A stretch of 39,942 nt of DNA, taken from positions 1-39,942 of the forward strand of contig MU401752.1 in the NCBI GenBank assembly GCA_022579005.1, in the 5' to 3' direction. Positions 10,052 to 19,659 of the stretch are shown in pieces; the stretch's first letter is position 1, and each line of letters opens with the position of its first letter. The position numbers and the translations under genes were made by a program. The notes beneath the pieces are model-generated. The model saw only the letters and a program-made list of their open reading frames with translations. It made no database searches and was not told the origin of the DNA. This DNA is from Poronia punctata. Taxonomy: Eukaryota > Ascomycota > Sordariomycetes > Xylariales > Xylariaceae.

Positions 10052-10852
10052 TTTGATATATCATCTTGGCTAATCTCTCCTCTTTGCCAGCTCAGCCTCG
10101 TACATATAATACAATGTAACCTAATTTTATACCAGATGCTTCGGGATCTGCGATCGATGAAAAGCTTTTCGCAACTGACAAGGGGGAAACACTCGCTAAC
10201 TACCGTATTTGATAAATGGCTTGATGTCAACTTATCTAGGTAGTCTGCATACGCCTTCATCTCTCGAGGCGAAGTGGAAGTGGCTTACCGGATTATGCAC
10301 GTTACCTAGTCTAACCTGGTAAACATGGATGATGGGTGTCAATGTTATTGTGCTGCGTTGTAACTTGTGGTCGAGGAGAAAGGAGAACTACTCGTAAGCA
10401 AAACTACAGGGTATCTCCCCCCACTCAGGTCCTGCCAAGATTTATGTTTCGATATAGGGATGGGGGTGGGAGTGGGACATGGTCATGATGGGATGGAGAA
10501 GAAAATCTGTTGTTAGTTGTATATGAGGCATGTCACTTTTATATAATACTGGTTTTTCTGTACATCAGCTCTTAGTAAATCTAGGGTAGTCAAGTTGTAC
10601 AGTCAAACACCCGTCGTTTAATGCGCATCAGCGCCTAGCCTACCTATCCCGTTAAAGGGGGGAATAGTGCAGTTCAATTCATCGCTCCTAAGATATTACA
10701 TCATAACTTATAAGATACCTTAAGCACGAACTCAAATAATTCAAATGATCATGAAATCTTCACTTATTAGCCTGTCTCCCCATATGAGATAGTTACATAT
10801 ATGCTTAACACCGACCTTATTCTCCTGATGATGTTGAGTAAGTGAGTGAGAT

Positions 10853-10869
10853 CCCCCCCCCCCCCCCCC
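10853..10869. repeat. homopolymer run of 17 C
   Basis: Seventeen consecutive C are followed by further C-rich runs to about 10900, so the minus strand has several G-tracts and could form a G-quadruplex. Runs like this are also prone to sequencing error. Confidence 0.85.
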
Positions 10870-11905
10870 TTTTCAACCTCTCCCCCCACCACCCCCCACG
10901 AAACCAGTGCAAGACACACCTACTCGTATTCCTTTTCCCTTCTACGACGAGAAAAGAACCGCTCAGCTCAAACATGAGGAATAATATCCAATAAACAGTT
11001 TCTACCTACCTTAAAAAGACAGATACAAGTCTCTTGACTTGATCATCAGCGTAAATAGCAAAAATCTTAGCCCAACAACCGAGTTAAAAACCATCTAATA
11101 ATAACACCAACACCAGGTTCCCCGAGACAAGACTTAATTAAGAGACACGCCACTGGTGAAACATAATAAATAAAGACAAAGATAAATCAAACACACCACG
11201 ACCACGTGGGATAGGGAGCTCCCCGACTCAAAACGCTTCAGTTATCTAACCTAGGTAGTTTCTGGGTTATCTTAGTCTGTATTAGACAACAATATCTCTT
11301 CACGGGACATAAAACACGTCTCTTAGACCCTTCGAGATCCCCTTTAACTACCTACGTGGTAATATCAAAGTTCATCGCTGGCAATATGAGACAGTTAATA
11401 AAGAAAAATCGAAGAAGCTGGAAAACGCTATGACATATCTCATTTTCAGATGGACATCCAAAGGCAAGAAGCGGAGAGACTGAAAGAGAGCGACTACAGC
11501 TATTACTCGTATTCTGAGCCATAACCTCAACATGCGTATCGTGTTTAGATGTTCCGTCTCTGCGGTAAATGCATCAGCCATATCCATGCGACACTCTTGT
11601 AATTGGTCGGAATTTGTCTACTTTAGGAACTTCCATTCTGTCATTCCTGTAAGTTTGTTGAGCGCACAGGAGTAACTGAGCAAGGATGAACCCCTTTAGA
11701 TGCGGGCACATAGACTAGACCCAGCCAACTACTATCTGGAACAAAAGGCAGCTGTATAAAGCGAAAAGACGGAAGAGATACGTGGATTGCAGCCAATGAC
11801 TTTCTTATCACGCTATAGCATTAGAGTATATTCTCGAGTAAGCCAACTCCCAAACGTCGTAAGCCGTGTCACGCTATTCTATCTCTCCGTAGAGTCATTG
11901 TTACT

Positions 11906-13184
11906 CTACCGCTTTCGTCCATCTAAGCGCCGCCCCTCATTTGTCTTCTTCTCCGGCGCTTTACCCTTGTCATCGCCCTCTCCCTTCCGCTTCACGGCCC
12001 CTCTTAAAGTCTGACCCTGCCCCGCGAAATGCGGTCTGCTGGCATTTTCCTTCTCCGCCTCCCGGTCGGCGTCCGTCTTTACCGGCTTGATCTCATAACC
12101 AAAGAAGAGTTTGTTCGGCGGTAAGCGTAACGGCATGGACCCGTTCAGTCCTCGCCGTGGTACTGGAACAGTGCGGGTCGATGCTTCGGGAACTGGAGTT
12201 GAGGGCTTTGGTGACGAGCCTTTACTGCCCTTCTTGGAATTAAGCTTGTGCCCCTCGGTTAAGAAGTGAGAAGCCACTGCGCGAGCTCCCGCGGCGGCTG
12301 TCGTGGCATTCGGCGCGATAGCATCATAGTTGATGGCTTGTGCCATAGTCCCTTGATTATGGAGCAGACCACCAGCAGGTAGCCCTCCACGGGTGCTCCT
12401 CGGCGTACTTGTGCCGCTGCTCTTGGTCGGTTCGACGTATCCTACTGGCGGGGCAAAGTCCACCGACACATCCGTCTCGATCATACACACTCCCATCTTT
12501 TCCGTCTCTGGCTTCACCTCCAGCACCGCCATTTCGTATAACTGGTCATTGTATTCGAAGTTGAACACATCGCCCTTTGTCAACGTCGCAAAGTTTCGGA
12601 ACGCCCTCTCAAGTACCGCCTTGGGATCGCTAATATCAAGAAAGTTGACCGACTGAGGTTGTAGCTTGACCATCTTCGCTAGTTCGAGCGATGTCGACTT
12701 GATCTGAATCATATCCCCGACATCCAACTGTAAACATTGCATCATCTACTGCCGTTAGCGTAAGGAAGTATTTTGGTCTTGGGCCTTGCCTACCCATTGC
12801 GGTATGTATGCGCGGCCCTCCTCGGCAACAAACTCCAGTACACCAGCATGTGTGAAGCGTTCCTTCTCGCCGTTTACCAGTTCCATCATAAGGGGCCACT
12901 GTACGTGTAGCTGCGAGATCTTCTGGAGGGCCGAGGGTGGCAGGAAGATCTTGGAACCATAGTTGAGCTCGGGTCTCTCGGCGCCGGGTGCCATTATCAT
13001 CGGATAGCAACGGAAGTATTCGTCGAACCGACGCAGTGCCGGGCCGCGCGCGCCGTATCGTGCCAGGTTATGCATATTCATCGGGTCGTCTGGGTCAAGA
13101 CCGAAACCGGGGCGAAACTAGACAAAGACGGAAAGAAGTGAGCTTAGAGGTCAAGACGACAAACTTGTACACGGTACGAACCAT
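11906..13184 (-). CDS. UFD1: ubiquitin fusion degradation protein 1 (UFD1)
   Basis: Exons 13184-13182, 13117-12794 and 12745-11906 give 388 residues. UFD1 pairs with NPL4 as the Cdc48/p97 cofactor that extracts ubiquitylated proteins from the ER and other complexes for the proteasome. Visible family signatures are FDEYFRCYP and SKIFLPPSALQKIS near the N-terminus, ALERAFRNFATLTKGD-like text in the double-psi beta-barrel region, ETDVSVDFAPPVGYVEP, NKLFFGYEIKPV, and an SHP-type Cdc48-binding box HFAGQGQTL near the C-terminus. The second intron (48 bp) has GCTAAC before the acceptor. The first coding exon appears to be the ATG alone, followed by a 64-bp intron (GTTCGT...CTAG) and FRPGFG. The alternative is translation from the Met at 13081. 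It is transcribed divergently from the GYF-domain gene. Confidence 0.9.
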
Positions 13185-13858
13185 TGTGCAGACTTTCGAA
13201 TGAGCTTCGGAGTGGATGTTTGAATGGCGAGTGGCGATAGCGGGGAACAGAAGCAGCAGTAGACGAGGCTTAGAAGCTGGGAAAAACCTTGAAGAGCTTT
13301 ATGGGGCCGAGGGGCAGTAAAGTGTCAAGGCAGTTTTATTACGTTCACGATAAAAATAGGCGGTATTGAAGCTGTCTTGAAAGGTAGAGAGGTAAGGCAG
13401 CTACCCGTAACAAAAGATGACGAAACAATCGGCTGTGGGATATTCCGCCTAGCAACTGTACCTAATCCAGTAACCTAGTACTATTAGGTAAGTCCCATAC
13501 CAGGGTACTTCTACGCAACATTGTACTATTCCTAATCAAGCCATTCAATACTGGAGCTGCCCCGCACACGATTACAGTTACAGCGGGACATTCGCGATTA
13601 GCGCGTCGACCCTAGCGTTGTAATGCCGCCAAGGGACCTAACCTAAAGCTTTACCCCACTGTGAAATACCTAGCTCCAAGCAACATGGGCAAAATTCAAC
13701 GTCATTTTAAACAGGGTCCTCATCCTAGATCTATCGTACTTATTCCAAATTCATCAGCCTTCCTTTATCACCACGTATTCCGCCCCTTTTTATGCGATCA
13801 GTTTCAATGCTGTTTAGCTGACAGCACTTCTATCACTTTCGCACCACAAATCCAAAAC
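13185..13858. promoter_or_regulatory. shared intergenic promoter region of UFD1 and the GYF-domain gene
   Basis: This 674-bp region lies between two divergently transcribed housekeeping genes and must carry both promoters. The plus-strand frame stays open back to 13661, but the extra 66 residues do not resemble the family, so I treat this part as leader. CCTAACCTAA occurs near 13636. No specific factor site can be named. Confidence 0.5.
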
Positions 13859-15220
13859 ATGTCCACAAGATTCAGCGCAGCGCGTCCCAAGCGCGCAGGC
13901 GAGACCTACGCCCGCCAACACCACGGACAGACGACCGGGCCCGACTCCAAAAAAGTCAAATTCGACGTGCGGAATCCATCAGCGCTAGCGCCCGACGCAG
14001 TAGACGAGGAAGAGGACGAAACCACAGATGTATTCCTCGAAGCAGACGCCGACGTGATCCGCGGCAGCGCGGCGACGAAACGCGGCGCCGTCAACATTGA
14101 CGGATACGATTCGGATTCGGACCGGGAAGAGTTGGGGACTCTACACACGGCAAAAGCGAAGAAAGCGGCTGCCGATGACGCCGACGCGGATATGGATGAC
14201 ATGTTTGCAGAGGATGACGGGGATGCGCGCGATGATACGGTGGATGATGAGACGGGGAAGAAGAGCAAGGAAGTGAGGTTCATGAGTACGGGCGAGATAC
14301 AAGGACAGGAAGAAGAGTCGAGATCAGGCGGACGGATACGTTTGGATGGAGAAGACGAGAGTTCCGACGACGACGAGGAAGCGGTTGCGCTGGCGATACA
14401 AGAAGAGGACGTGGATGAAGAAATCGGTGCTGGAGGGCGGAAGAAGCACGCACCCAAACTCGAAGCCTTTAACCTGAAACAGGAGAATGAAGAGGGTCGC
14501 TTTGATGAAGCGGGTAATTTCGTCCGGAAGGCAATAGATCCGGACGCCGTACACGACCGGTGGCTCGAAGGCGTGAGCAAGAAGGAGATGCGGCGGGCTG
14601 CTGAGGCGCATGAGAAGCGCGAGGCGGAGCTGCGCCAGAAACGACGGGACGAGGACAGCGCGTTGACGTCGGACTTGTTGAAGGCTCTCATCACGCAACT
14701 TGAGCGTGGCGAGACGGCATTAGAAGCGCTCGCGCGTCTTGGGCGCCTCCAGAATAAACAAAAGGTCAAGAAAGTGCCAAAGTGGAAACAGAAGAAGCAG
14801 GCGCAGAAGTCGGATTCTATGGATGTCGACGAGAAGGAGAAAGAGAAAGAAGCCGAAGATCCCGAGCAAAAACGAATTAAAGACGCCGTAGATGCGATCA
14901 CTGACGCGGCCGACAAGCTGCTTGGCCGTGACCGTCCCGATGTATACGATCGGGAAAGGGAACGTCTGATACGAGAGTATGTACGGGAGACAGATGAGGA
15001 GTGGATAGAGCCGGTTCAACAACAGGCCGAAGCGGTAACAGGTGATGCCACGAGGATGTGGGAATACAGGTGGATAGACGGCCGGGATGGAGCAGATAAG
15101 CAAGGTCCGTTTGACGGCAACATGATGAAAGCGTGGCAAGATGCCGGTTACTTTGGCGAGGGTGTCGAGTTTCGCGAGGTGGGTGATGATGTATGGACCA
15201 GGGTAGGAAGTTTTGTTTAG
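13859..15220 (+). CDS. LIN1: LIN1/CD2BP2-like GYF-domain U5 snRNP protein
   Basis: Single exon of 453 residues from MSTRFSAARPKR. In yeast (Lin1/Snu40) and humans (CD2BP2/U5-52K) this protein binds the U5 snRNP component Prp6 and leaves before the active spliceosome forms. The order here fits the family: a basic N-terminus with KKVKFDVRN, a long acidic Asp/Glu-rich middle with the conserved VNIDGYDSDSD, a Lys-rich helical part, then a C-terminal GYF domain at about residues 395-452. That domain shows MWEYRWIDG, KQGPFDGNMMKAW, GYFGEGVEFR and VWTRVGSF, including the diagnostic W-x-Y-x-W, GPF and GYF residues. I chose the start at 13859 because the upstream open frame (from 13661) is unlike family members. 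The 3' side has a T-rich stretch just after the stop. It is convergent with the 15928-18204 gene. Confidence 0.92.
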   Translation: MSTRFSAARPKRAGETYARQHHGQTTGPDSKKVKFDVRNPSALAPDAVDEEEDETTDVFLEADADVIRGSAATKRGAVNIDGYDSDSDREELGTLHTAKAKKAAADDADADMDDMFAEDDGDARDDTVDDETGKKSKEVRFMSTGEIQGQEEESRSGGRIRLDGEDESSDDDEEAVALAIQEEDVDEEIGAGGRKKHAPKLEAFNLKQENEEGRFDEAGNFVRKAIDPDAVHDRWLEGVSKKEMRRAAEAHEKREAELRQKRRDEDSALTSDLLKALITQLERGETALEALARLGRLQNKQKVKKVPKWKQKKQAQKSDSMDVDEKEKEKEAEDPEQKRIKDAVDAITDAADKLLGRDRPDVYDRERERLIREYVRETDEEWIEPVQQQAEAVTGDATRMWEYRWIDGRDGADKQGPFDGNMMKAWQDAGYFGEGVEFREVGDDVWTRVGSFV

Positions 15221-15927
15221 CACATACCCTTTTTTTTATTTTTATTTTTTATTTTTACCAGATGGGATATGAGAACTTGACGGTTAAGAATTGCGTCGCT
15301 ATGTCGAACATTCTCGGACCTCAAATAACGACCATGTTTCACCAATGGACTTGAAATCACCTACTACGAAAGTCGAAAGTCACAGGGTATCAATATTGTA
15401 ATTTACGAATTTCATAGCTTGGTAGAATTCTTGGTCGTAACATAATTCGCTTGCTCGGCCTTGCCGGTGGGATATCAATCAACCAAATACAACAGGAACA
15501 GCGGATCAAGATCCACCAAAACCCCTCGAGCTTGTTACGCAAACGCCCTGACCAAACACAAAACGGCTTGCCGCTCATTACCACCTTCCGCACAGGCCTT
15601 CCTCCCTTTTTAACAACCGTAGTAAACCAAGCTTCGGCTTTGGCCAAAAGCTGCTAGACGCCTGTATTCCCCTAAACCCGCTCGACCAGCGGACGCCCAA
15701 CGCCAAAACACCATTGCTCTCAAGGGCAGTCGACAAAGACTCTGAAAGCAGCAAAGAACCGCGTATCCGTGCGGGGGTATTCGGTCTCCAACGTCGCCAA
15801 ATGACTAGAAAAGGCAGAGACAGTCCTTTGGTATCGTGTCGTAGAGTCATGGCCCATAATGTACATCAAAATCTTACAGCCCCTATTTGGTCGTAGAGTT
15901 GCATGTGTCTATCCATGCTGCATCGTC
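15221..15927. other. convergent 3' intergenic region
   Basis: This region lies between two convergent genes and should hold both 3'UTRs. A T-rich tract follows the left stop codon. Short frames at 15390-15850 show no family features. Confidence 0.5.
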
Positions 15928-18204
15928 TCATCCACCATTAACCAAGGATCGCCCGACCTTGACCAAATCATCTGCAGGTTTGAACGGGCGATCGAGGCGG
16001 AGAGTTTTGCGCATAACCTCAAGGCTGATAGGTATCGCTTCCTCCGGAGTGCTCCAGGGGCCAAGTCTGTCAATGAGCTTCCCGACTAGTCCGCCATCAC
16101 CGGAATCGGATCCGTTCATGCACGTCCCTAGCTTCTTACGCATCTGGTCAGCTGACCGCCATACCTCCCACTCGTGCTTGTTGTCGGTGACAATCTGCTC
16201 TGCCATTTCTTGCTTCGAAGGAAGGAACCAGAAGGACCGGCTCATATAGTTCATGCATATCCCTTGTATGCGCAGAACGAGGGCGGACAGTTGCATATTT
16301 TTGCTGCAATCCGCTCGTATAACTCGGAAGAGAGGCATTACCTCCCGCCACGTATGCGGCCGGCGTGGCTGTTGCTCCAAATCGAGAGCGTCGCTTAGTA
16401 GCGATAAGGCGTGCATGTACGACAGCAGAGACTGGATCCCCGCGGAAAGGGCCACTTGGTATTCGGCATCCGGTGGTGGCCCTTTGCTCTTCATGATGGC
16501 ATCTCTCTGGTGCTTTAACTTGGTGCCCAGTTCCATGAAGGACTTGTGTTCTCGATGCAACTTATGCGCTCTCTGCAGCTTCTCCGGCGCAATCGGTTCC
16601 CGCCGTCGCTCAAGGGGTATTTGTGTCGAGGGCGTGAGGCCGTTGGTTGCACCCGGGGTTCCAACTTGTGAGCTATTCGAGGCCATGCGGCTCATAGCTA
16701 TCGACTGTTTCGGCGGGGTGGACGGTCTTAGGTTTTCCGATGTCCTCGGCCGTTTTGCTGCTACGTGGGAGTTGGTTGTGGTAGGAGGCCGTTTGCGAGC
16801 CGTGCTCGATTCGACGGCTACCGAGCTTTCGCGGAGGCGTTCTTCTTTTCTCAACATCTCCGTCTTCTTCTTTTGGCCCGATGGTAAATTAAGCAGTCGC
16901 TCGATCGTCTTTGCCTGCCGTTTCTTATACTTCATGACGACCACCAGTGAAGCGGGCTCCTCCTTCCTAGTCTCGACATGGATCATGTCTTCCCGTGTTG
17001 ACTTGGCTGACTTCTTGACAACCACCGACGAGTCGGATCCCTGACTGCTTCGCTGACCCCCTTCTTTCGATTCTTTGGACGGTGTGCCCGATTTCGTCTT
17101 CATCCTGGCAAGTTCGTCCATGACGATAGGAGGTAGCGTTGGGGAGAGAAGTGGTGGCAATACCCTGCGTTTCTTCGCATTGGGTGAAGGCTCGCGGTCT
17201 TCCTTCATTCGCTTGGGTGGCGGTTTCAGGTTGACGGGCTCCGCTGGTCGCTTCTTAGGGCTTGGCCGCGGTTCTGAAGGAGGCTCCTTCACTCTGTCAG
17301 ACGACTTGTCGAGACTCAATCCATCAATGGACAAGGGAGACAGCAGTCTTGGGACTGCCTTGGAAGCCGGCTCGTTGTTGCTAATGGCCCTCTTGTGCAT
17401 AGACGGGCCGTTGCTGCTAGACTTCGAGAGGCCATTGGCCTGCAAATTCGGTCTGGGAGACGCGGAGCGCAATGTTGATGAACTGGTCACCGACTTGCCA
17501 TTGACGGTGGGCAAAGGCCTTGCATCCTTCACTTCGTTCTTCCCATGCGGTATCGGTTTCGCAGACCTCTGAACTTGAGCAGGCAAGTCTTTGGATGGCC
17601 GGGGCGCAGTGCCATTGGGAGTCGCGTCTTCTACCTTGGCGCGCTTAACGGCCCTGGTGCCATCATCTGTGTCCACTGGGCGCTTTTTCCGTTCTGGCGA
17701 AGGAGACCGATGGCGCGCCGCCTCCACTTTCATGGTCGCTGTCGGCTTTTTGGTATCACGGCCATTGTCCATTTCTTGAACAGCGGTATCTGTCCGTTTT
17801 CTGCCTTCCTCCTCTCCTATCGTGGAGAGCCCGTTAGGCTTCTCCTTCTCCTTATCCGCGGCTTTTGGCGTCGACCCCCCCTCGGCCTTTTTGCTCCTAT
17901 AGTCTTTCAACGTAACTTTCTTTCTAGGTTTGTTCGGATCGACTTGTCGTGTAGCCGCCATGGGGGCATTCCGGGAGTTCGGCTCTTCTCGAACGTCAAA
18001 GTAGCCTCTAGTGATGAGGACTCCGCGATCCGCCTCACCACCAACCAGAGAAGTGAATTGGAGATGTCGGATGTCCTGCTCATCTAACCGCTTCTCGTCG
18101 GGGTGGATTCGGTATTTACGAGTCGGCGAAAGGGATAGGTAGAAGGGTTGTCTCGGTAGAATCTGGTCTGCTAGTTGCTTGATCGACTTCGCAGACTTCT
18201 CCAT
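15928..18204 (-). CDS. nuclear-type disordered protein with AF4/AFF-like C-terminal helical domain (candidate Ell-complex scaffold)
   Basis: Single exon of 758 residues. The first ~90 residues look folded (LPRQPFYLSLSPTRKYRIHPDE, RGVLITRGYFDVRE) and match no family I know. Residues ~90-530 are Ser/Pro/Lys-rich and disordered, with many basic clusters such as KRAKVED, KKRPAEP and KKRRVLPP that could act as nuclear localisation signals. Residues ~535-758 are helical: EKLQRAHKLHREHKSFM, KLKHQRDAIM, EYQVALSAGIQSLLSYMHAL, MQLSALVLRIQGICMNYMSR. From memory, this order resembles the C-terminal homology domain of animal AF4/AFF scaffolds (an x-LKH-x-x-DA motif, a Tyr/Ala helix, then a QL-x-AL helix). 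Fission yeast has an Ell-Eaf-binding protein (Ebp1) proposed as the fungal counterpart. The gene is certain by length and composition; the AFF relation is inference. Confidence 0.6.
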   Translation of the reverse strand: MEKSAKSIKQLADQILPRQPFYLSLSPTRKYRIHPDEKRLDEQDIRHLQFTSLVGGEADRGVLITRGYFDVREEPNSRNAPMAATRQVDPNKPRKKVTLKDYRSKKAEGGSTPKAADKEKEKPNGLSTIGEEEGRKRTDTAVQEMDNGRDTKKPTATMKVEAARHRSPSPERKKRPVDTDDGTRAVKRAKVEDATPNGTAPRPSKDLPAQVQRSAKPIPHGKNEVKDARPLPTVNGKSVTSSSTLRSASPRPNLQANGLSKSSSNGPSMHKRAISNNEPASKAVPRLLSPLSIDGLSLDKSSDRVKEPPSEPRPSPKKRPAEPVNLKPPPKRMKEDREPSPNAKKRRVLPPLLSPTLPPIVMDELARMKTKSGTPSKESKEGGQRSSQGSDSSVVVKKSAKSTREDMIHVETRKEEPASLVVVMKYKKRQAKTIERLLNLPSGQKKKTEMLRKEERLRESSVAVESSTARKRPPTTTNSHVAAKRPRTSENLRPSTPPKQSIAMSRMASNSSQVGTPGATNGLTPSTQIPLERRREPIAPEKLQRAHKLHREHKSFMELGTKLKHQRDAIMKSKGPPPDAEYQVALSAGIQSLLSYMHALSLLSDALDLEQQPRRPHTWREVMPLFRVIRADCSKNMQLSALVLRIQGICMNYMSRSFWFLPSKQEMAEQIVTDNKHEWEVWRSADQMRKKLGTCMNGSDSGDGGLVGKLIDRLGPWSTPEEAIPISLEVMRKTLRLDRPFKPADDLVKVGRSLVNGG

Positions 18205-18995
18205 GGCTCTTCTTTGTCACAACAACCTCAAATTGGTCCGCGCGCAGGTATCAAGTATGATGCTCGGTCATGAAAGGGATTCGCGATATGAAAACGAGTG
18301 ACACGATGTGGCGATGACAATCAGGCTGTTGACGCGAGAGGATGGGTATCTAATCATGTACTTGTCAGAAGATGGAGAAGACTGATAAATGTGCTACACC
18401 ATATCAAGAGACGAAATCAAGTGTGTATTGCGCTGTCGAGGACAAACACAATGAGATTCAGACGGCGGGAATGGTCTGGCGAAGCCGCCCAATCCAAAGA
18501 TGCCATTCAGAGAGGTGCAATGCAAGCTAGCTGGATGAATGTCGGCTTTGGAGGTGACAACTGACCTGTCAAACAATGTGGTGTGGGATGGGATGGCAGC
18601 GGCAGAAAGCAACAGCGCAAATGAGAGAATAAGCTTTTGTTGTCGCGTGTGCAATCGCTCTATGTCGGTTTTATCCAGCCTCCGAATAACCGGCGTGGCA
18701 TCGACCCGTCGCATTTCCCATCGAATTGCACCGAGAGGTAACAAGACGAAGAAATAGCACGGTTGGGCAGCCGAGACACGAATGAATGATTGTGTGGTCG
18801 GGAGGGTGCGGAAATGGAGTGCAAAAGGTCGGAGGGTACGTAGTCGCCGGGGCCGTGCTTTGTTGCAGATACAGGTATACAAAGGCGGATATATCGCGAA
18901 GCAAGCCCAGGTAGCGGCAAACGGTGTGGAGCGTTACGTTGCGGTGCGGTGGGCTCAAAGAGCGGAGGAGAGGGAGGGATGTTTTGGGGACTTTT

Positions 18996-19007
18996 GGGGG
19001 GGGGGGG
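18996..19007. repeat. homopolymer run of 12 G
   Basis: Twelve consecutive G, with GGGG about nine bases upstream and G-rich runs before it. This is a potential G-quadruplex on the plus strand. Confidence 0.85.
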
Positions 19008-19643
19008 CAGAGAGAAACGCGGTAGCCCAAAGCTGGTAGTAGCGTCTTGACAAAGATGTTCAGAGGAATATGAGTTGGGAATAGTACGAATAGCGGAAGA
19101 AGCGTAGAAATGTACACACCAGCCTATTCAGAACTAGGTATCTCGGGGCTGTACTAGCGAGCGAGATAGGAAGTCGTTCTGCATTCAGGACAAAAATCCC
19201 AAGACAGCTTTTGGTTGAGCCGTTAAAAGATGAACAAAAAGATAGTTGATTAACGTAGACCAAGTTGCACACCTGTTGCAGAAATGGTAATGGCCAGACG
19301 CCCATAAGCCGACTTGGGGTAGAAGTGTTATGTTGTGCTGTTGCAGATGATCAGCGCGTGGTGGTGAAAGAAGAGCCCAAGACAAGTATCGAAGCAACAA
19401 GGTTTACACCAACAATAGACACTAGGTAATAAGGTAAGCTACTTGTAGGTGGGCGAGCAGCTGAACCAGTGGGGTGACAGGTTGGAATGCCCTAGCAACC
19501 CCCGATCGCCTCTCCCTTTTGCTATCCACTCCGTTGCGTTACAGGGCTGTCCCTGCCGACATATGAGGTCCAGCAGGAAGGTTTTGTATTGACATCTACC
19601 GTACAAGGATATACTCTAGTATTAAGTACGTATCTACGTACGA

Positions 19644-19659
19644 GTACACATATGTGTAC
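19644..19659. repeat. 16-bp perfect palindrome GTACACATATGTGTAC
   Basis: The 16 bases read the same on both strands. They overlap a TACGAGTA octamer and are flanked by further CGTAC words. It could be a binding site for a dimeric factor; nothing else is visible. Confidence 0.8.

Larger units (their letters stand above)
9046..11905. other. long intergenic region with simple repeats
   Basis: No credible gene in about 2.9 kb. It holds the 3'UTRs of the flanking convergent genes and many low-complexity tracts. There are four TACTCGTA octamers (9970, 10389, 10921, 11504), CCTAAC repeats near 9577-9592, GGTTC repeats, two GGTAA arrays and a 17-base C run. The short minus-strand frames near 9657-10260 and 11372-11587 have no domain, no splice support and no conserved look. 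Confidence 0.5.

Noticed and set aside
13661..13858. 66-codon N-terminal extension of the GYF-domain protein
   Set aside because: In frame, but unlike the family; MSTRFSAARPKR fits the known start type and is preceded by a leader-like sequence.
13906..14916. 336-codon Ser-rich open frame on the minus strand
   Set aside because: It is the exact antisense of the acidic GYF-domain gene; its Ser/Ala runs mirror Asp/Glu/Arg codons.
16253..17044. 263-codon plus-strand frame, and others to 18087
   Set aside because: Antisense shadows of the 758-residue minus-strand gene.
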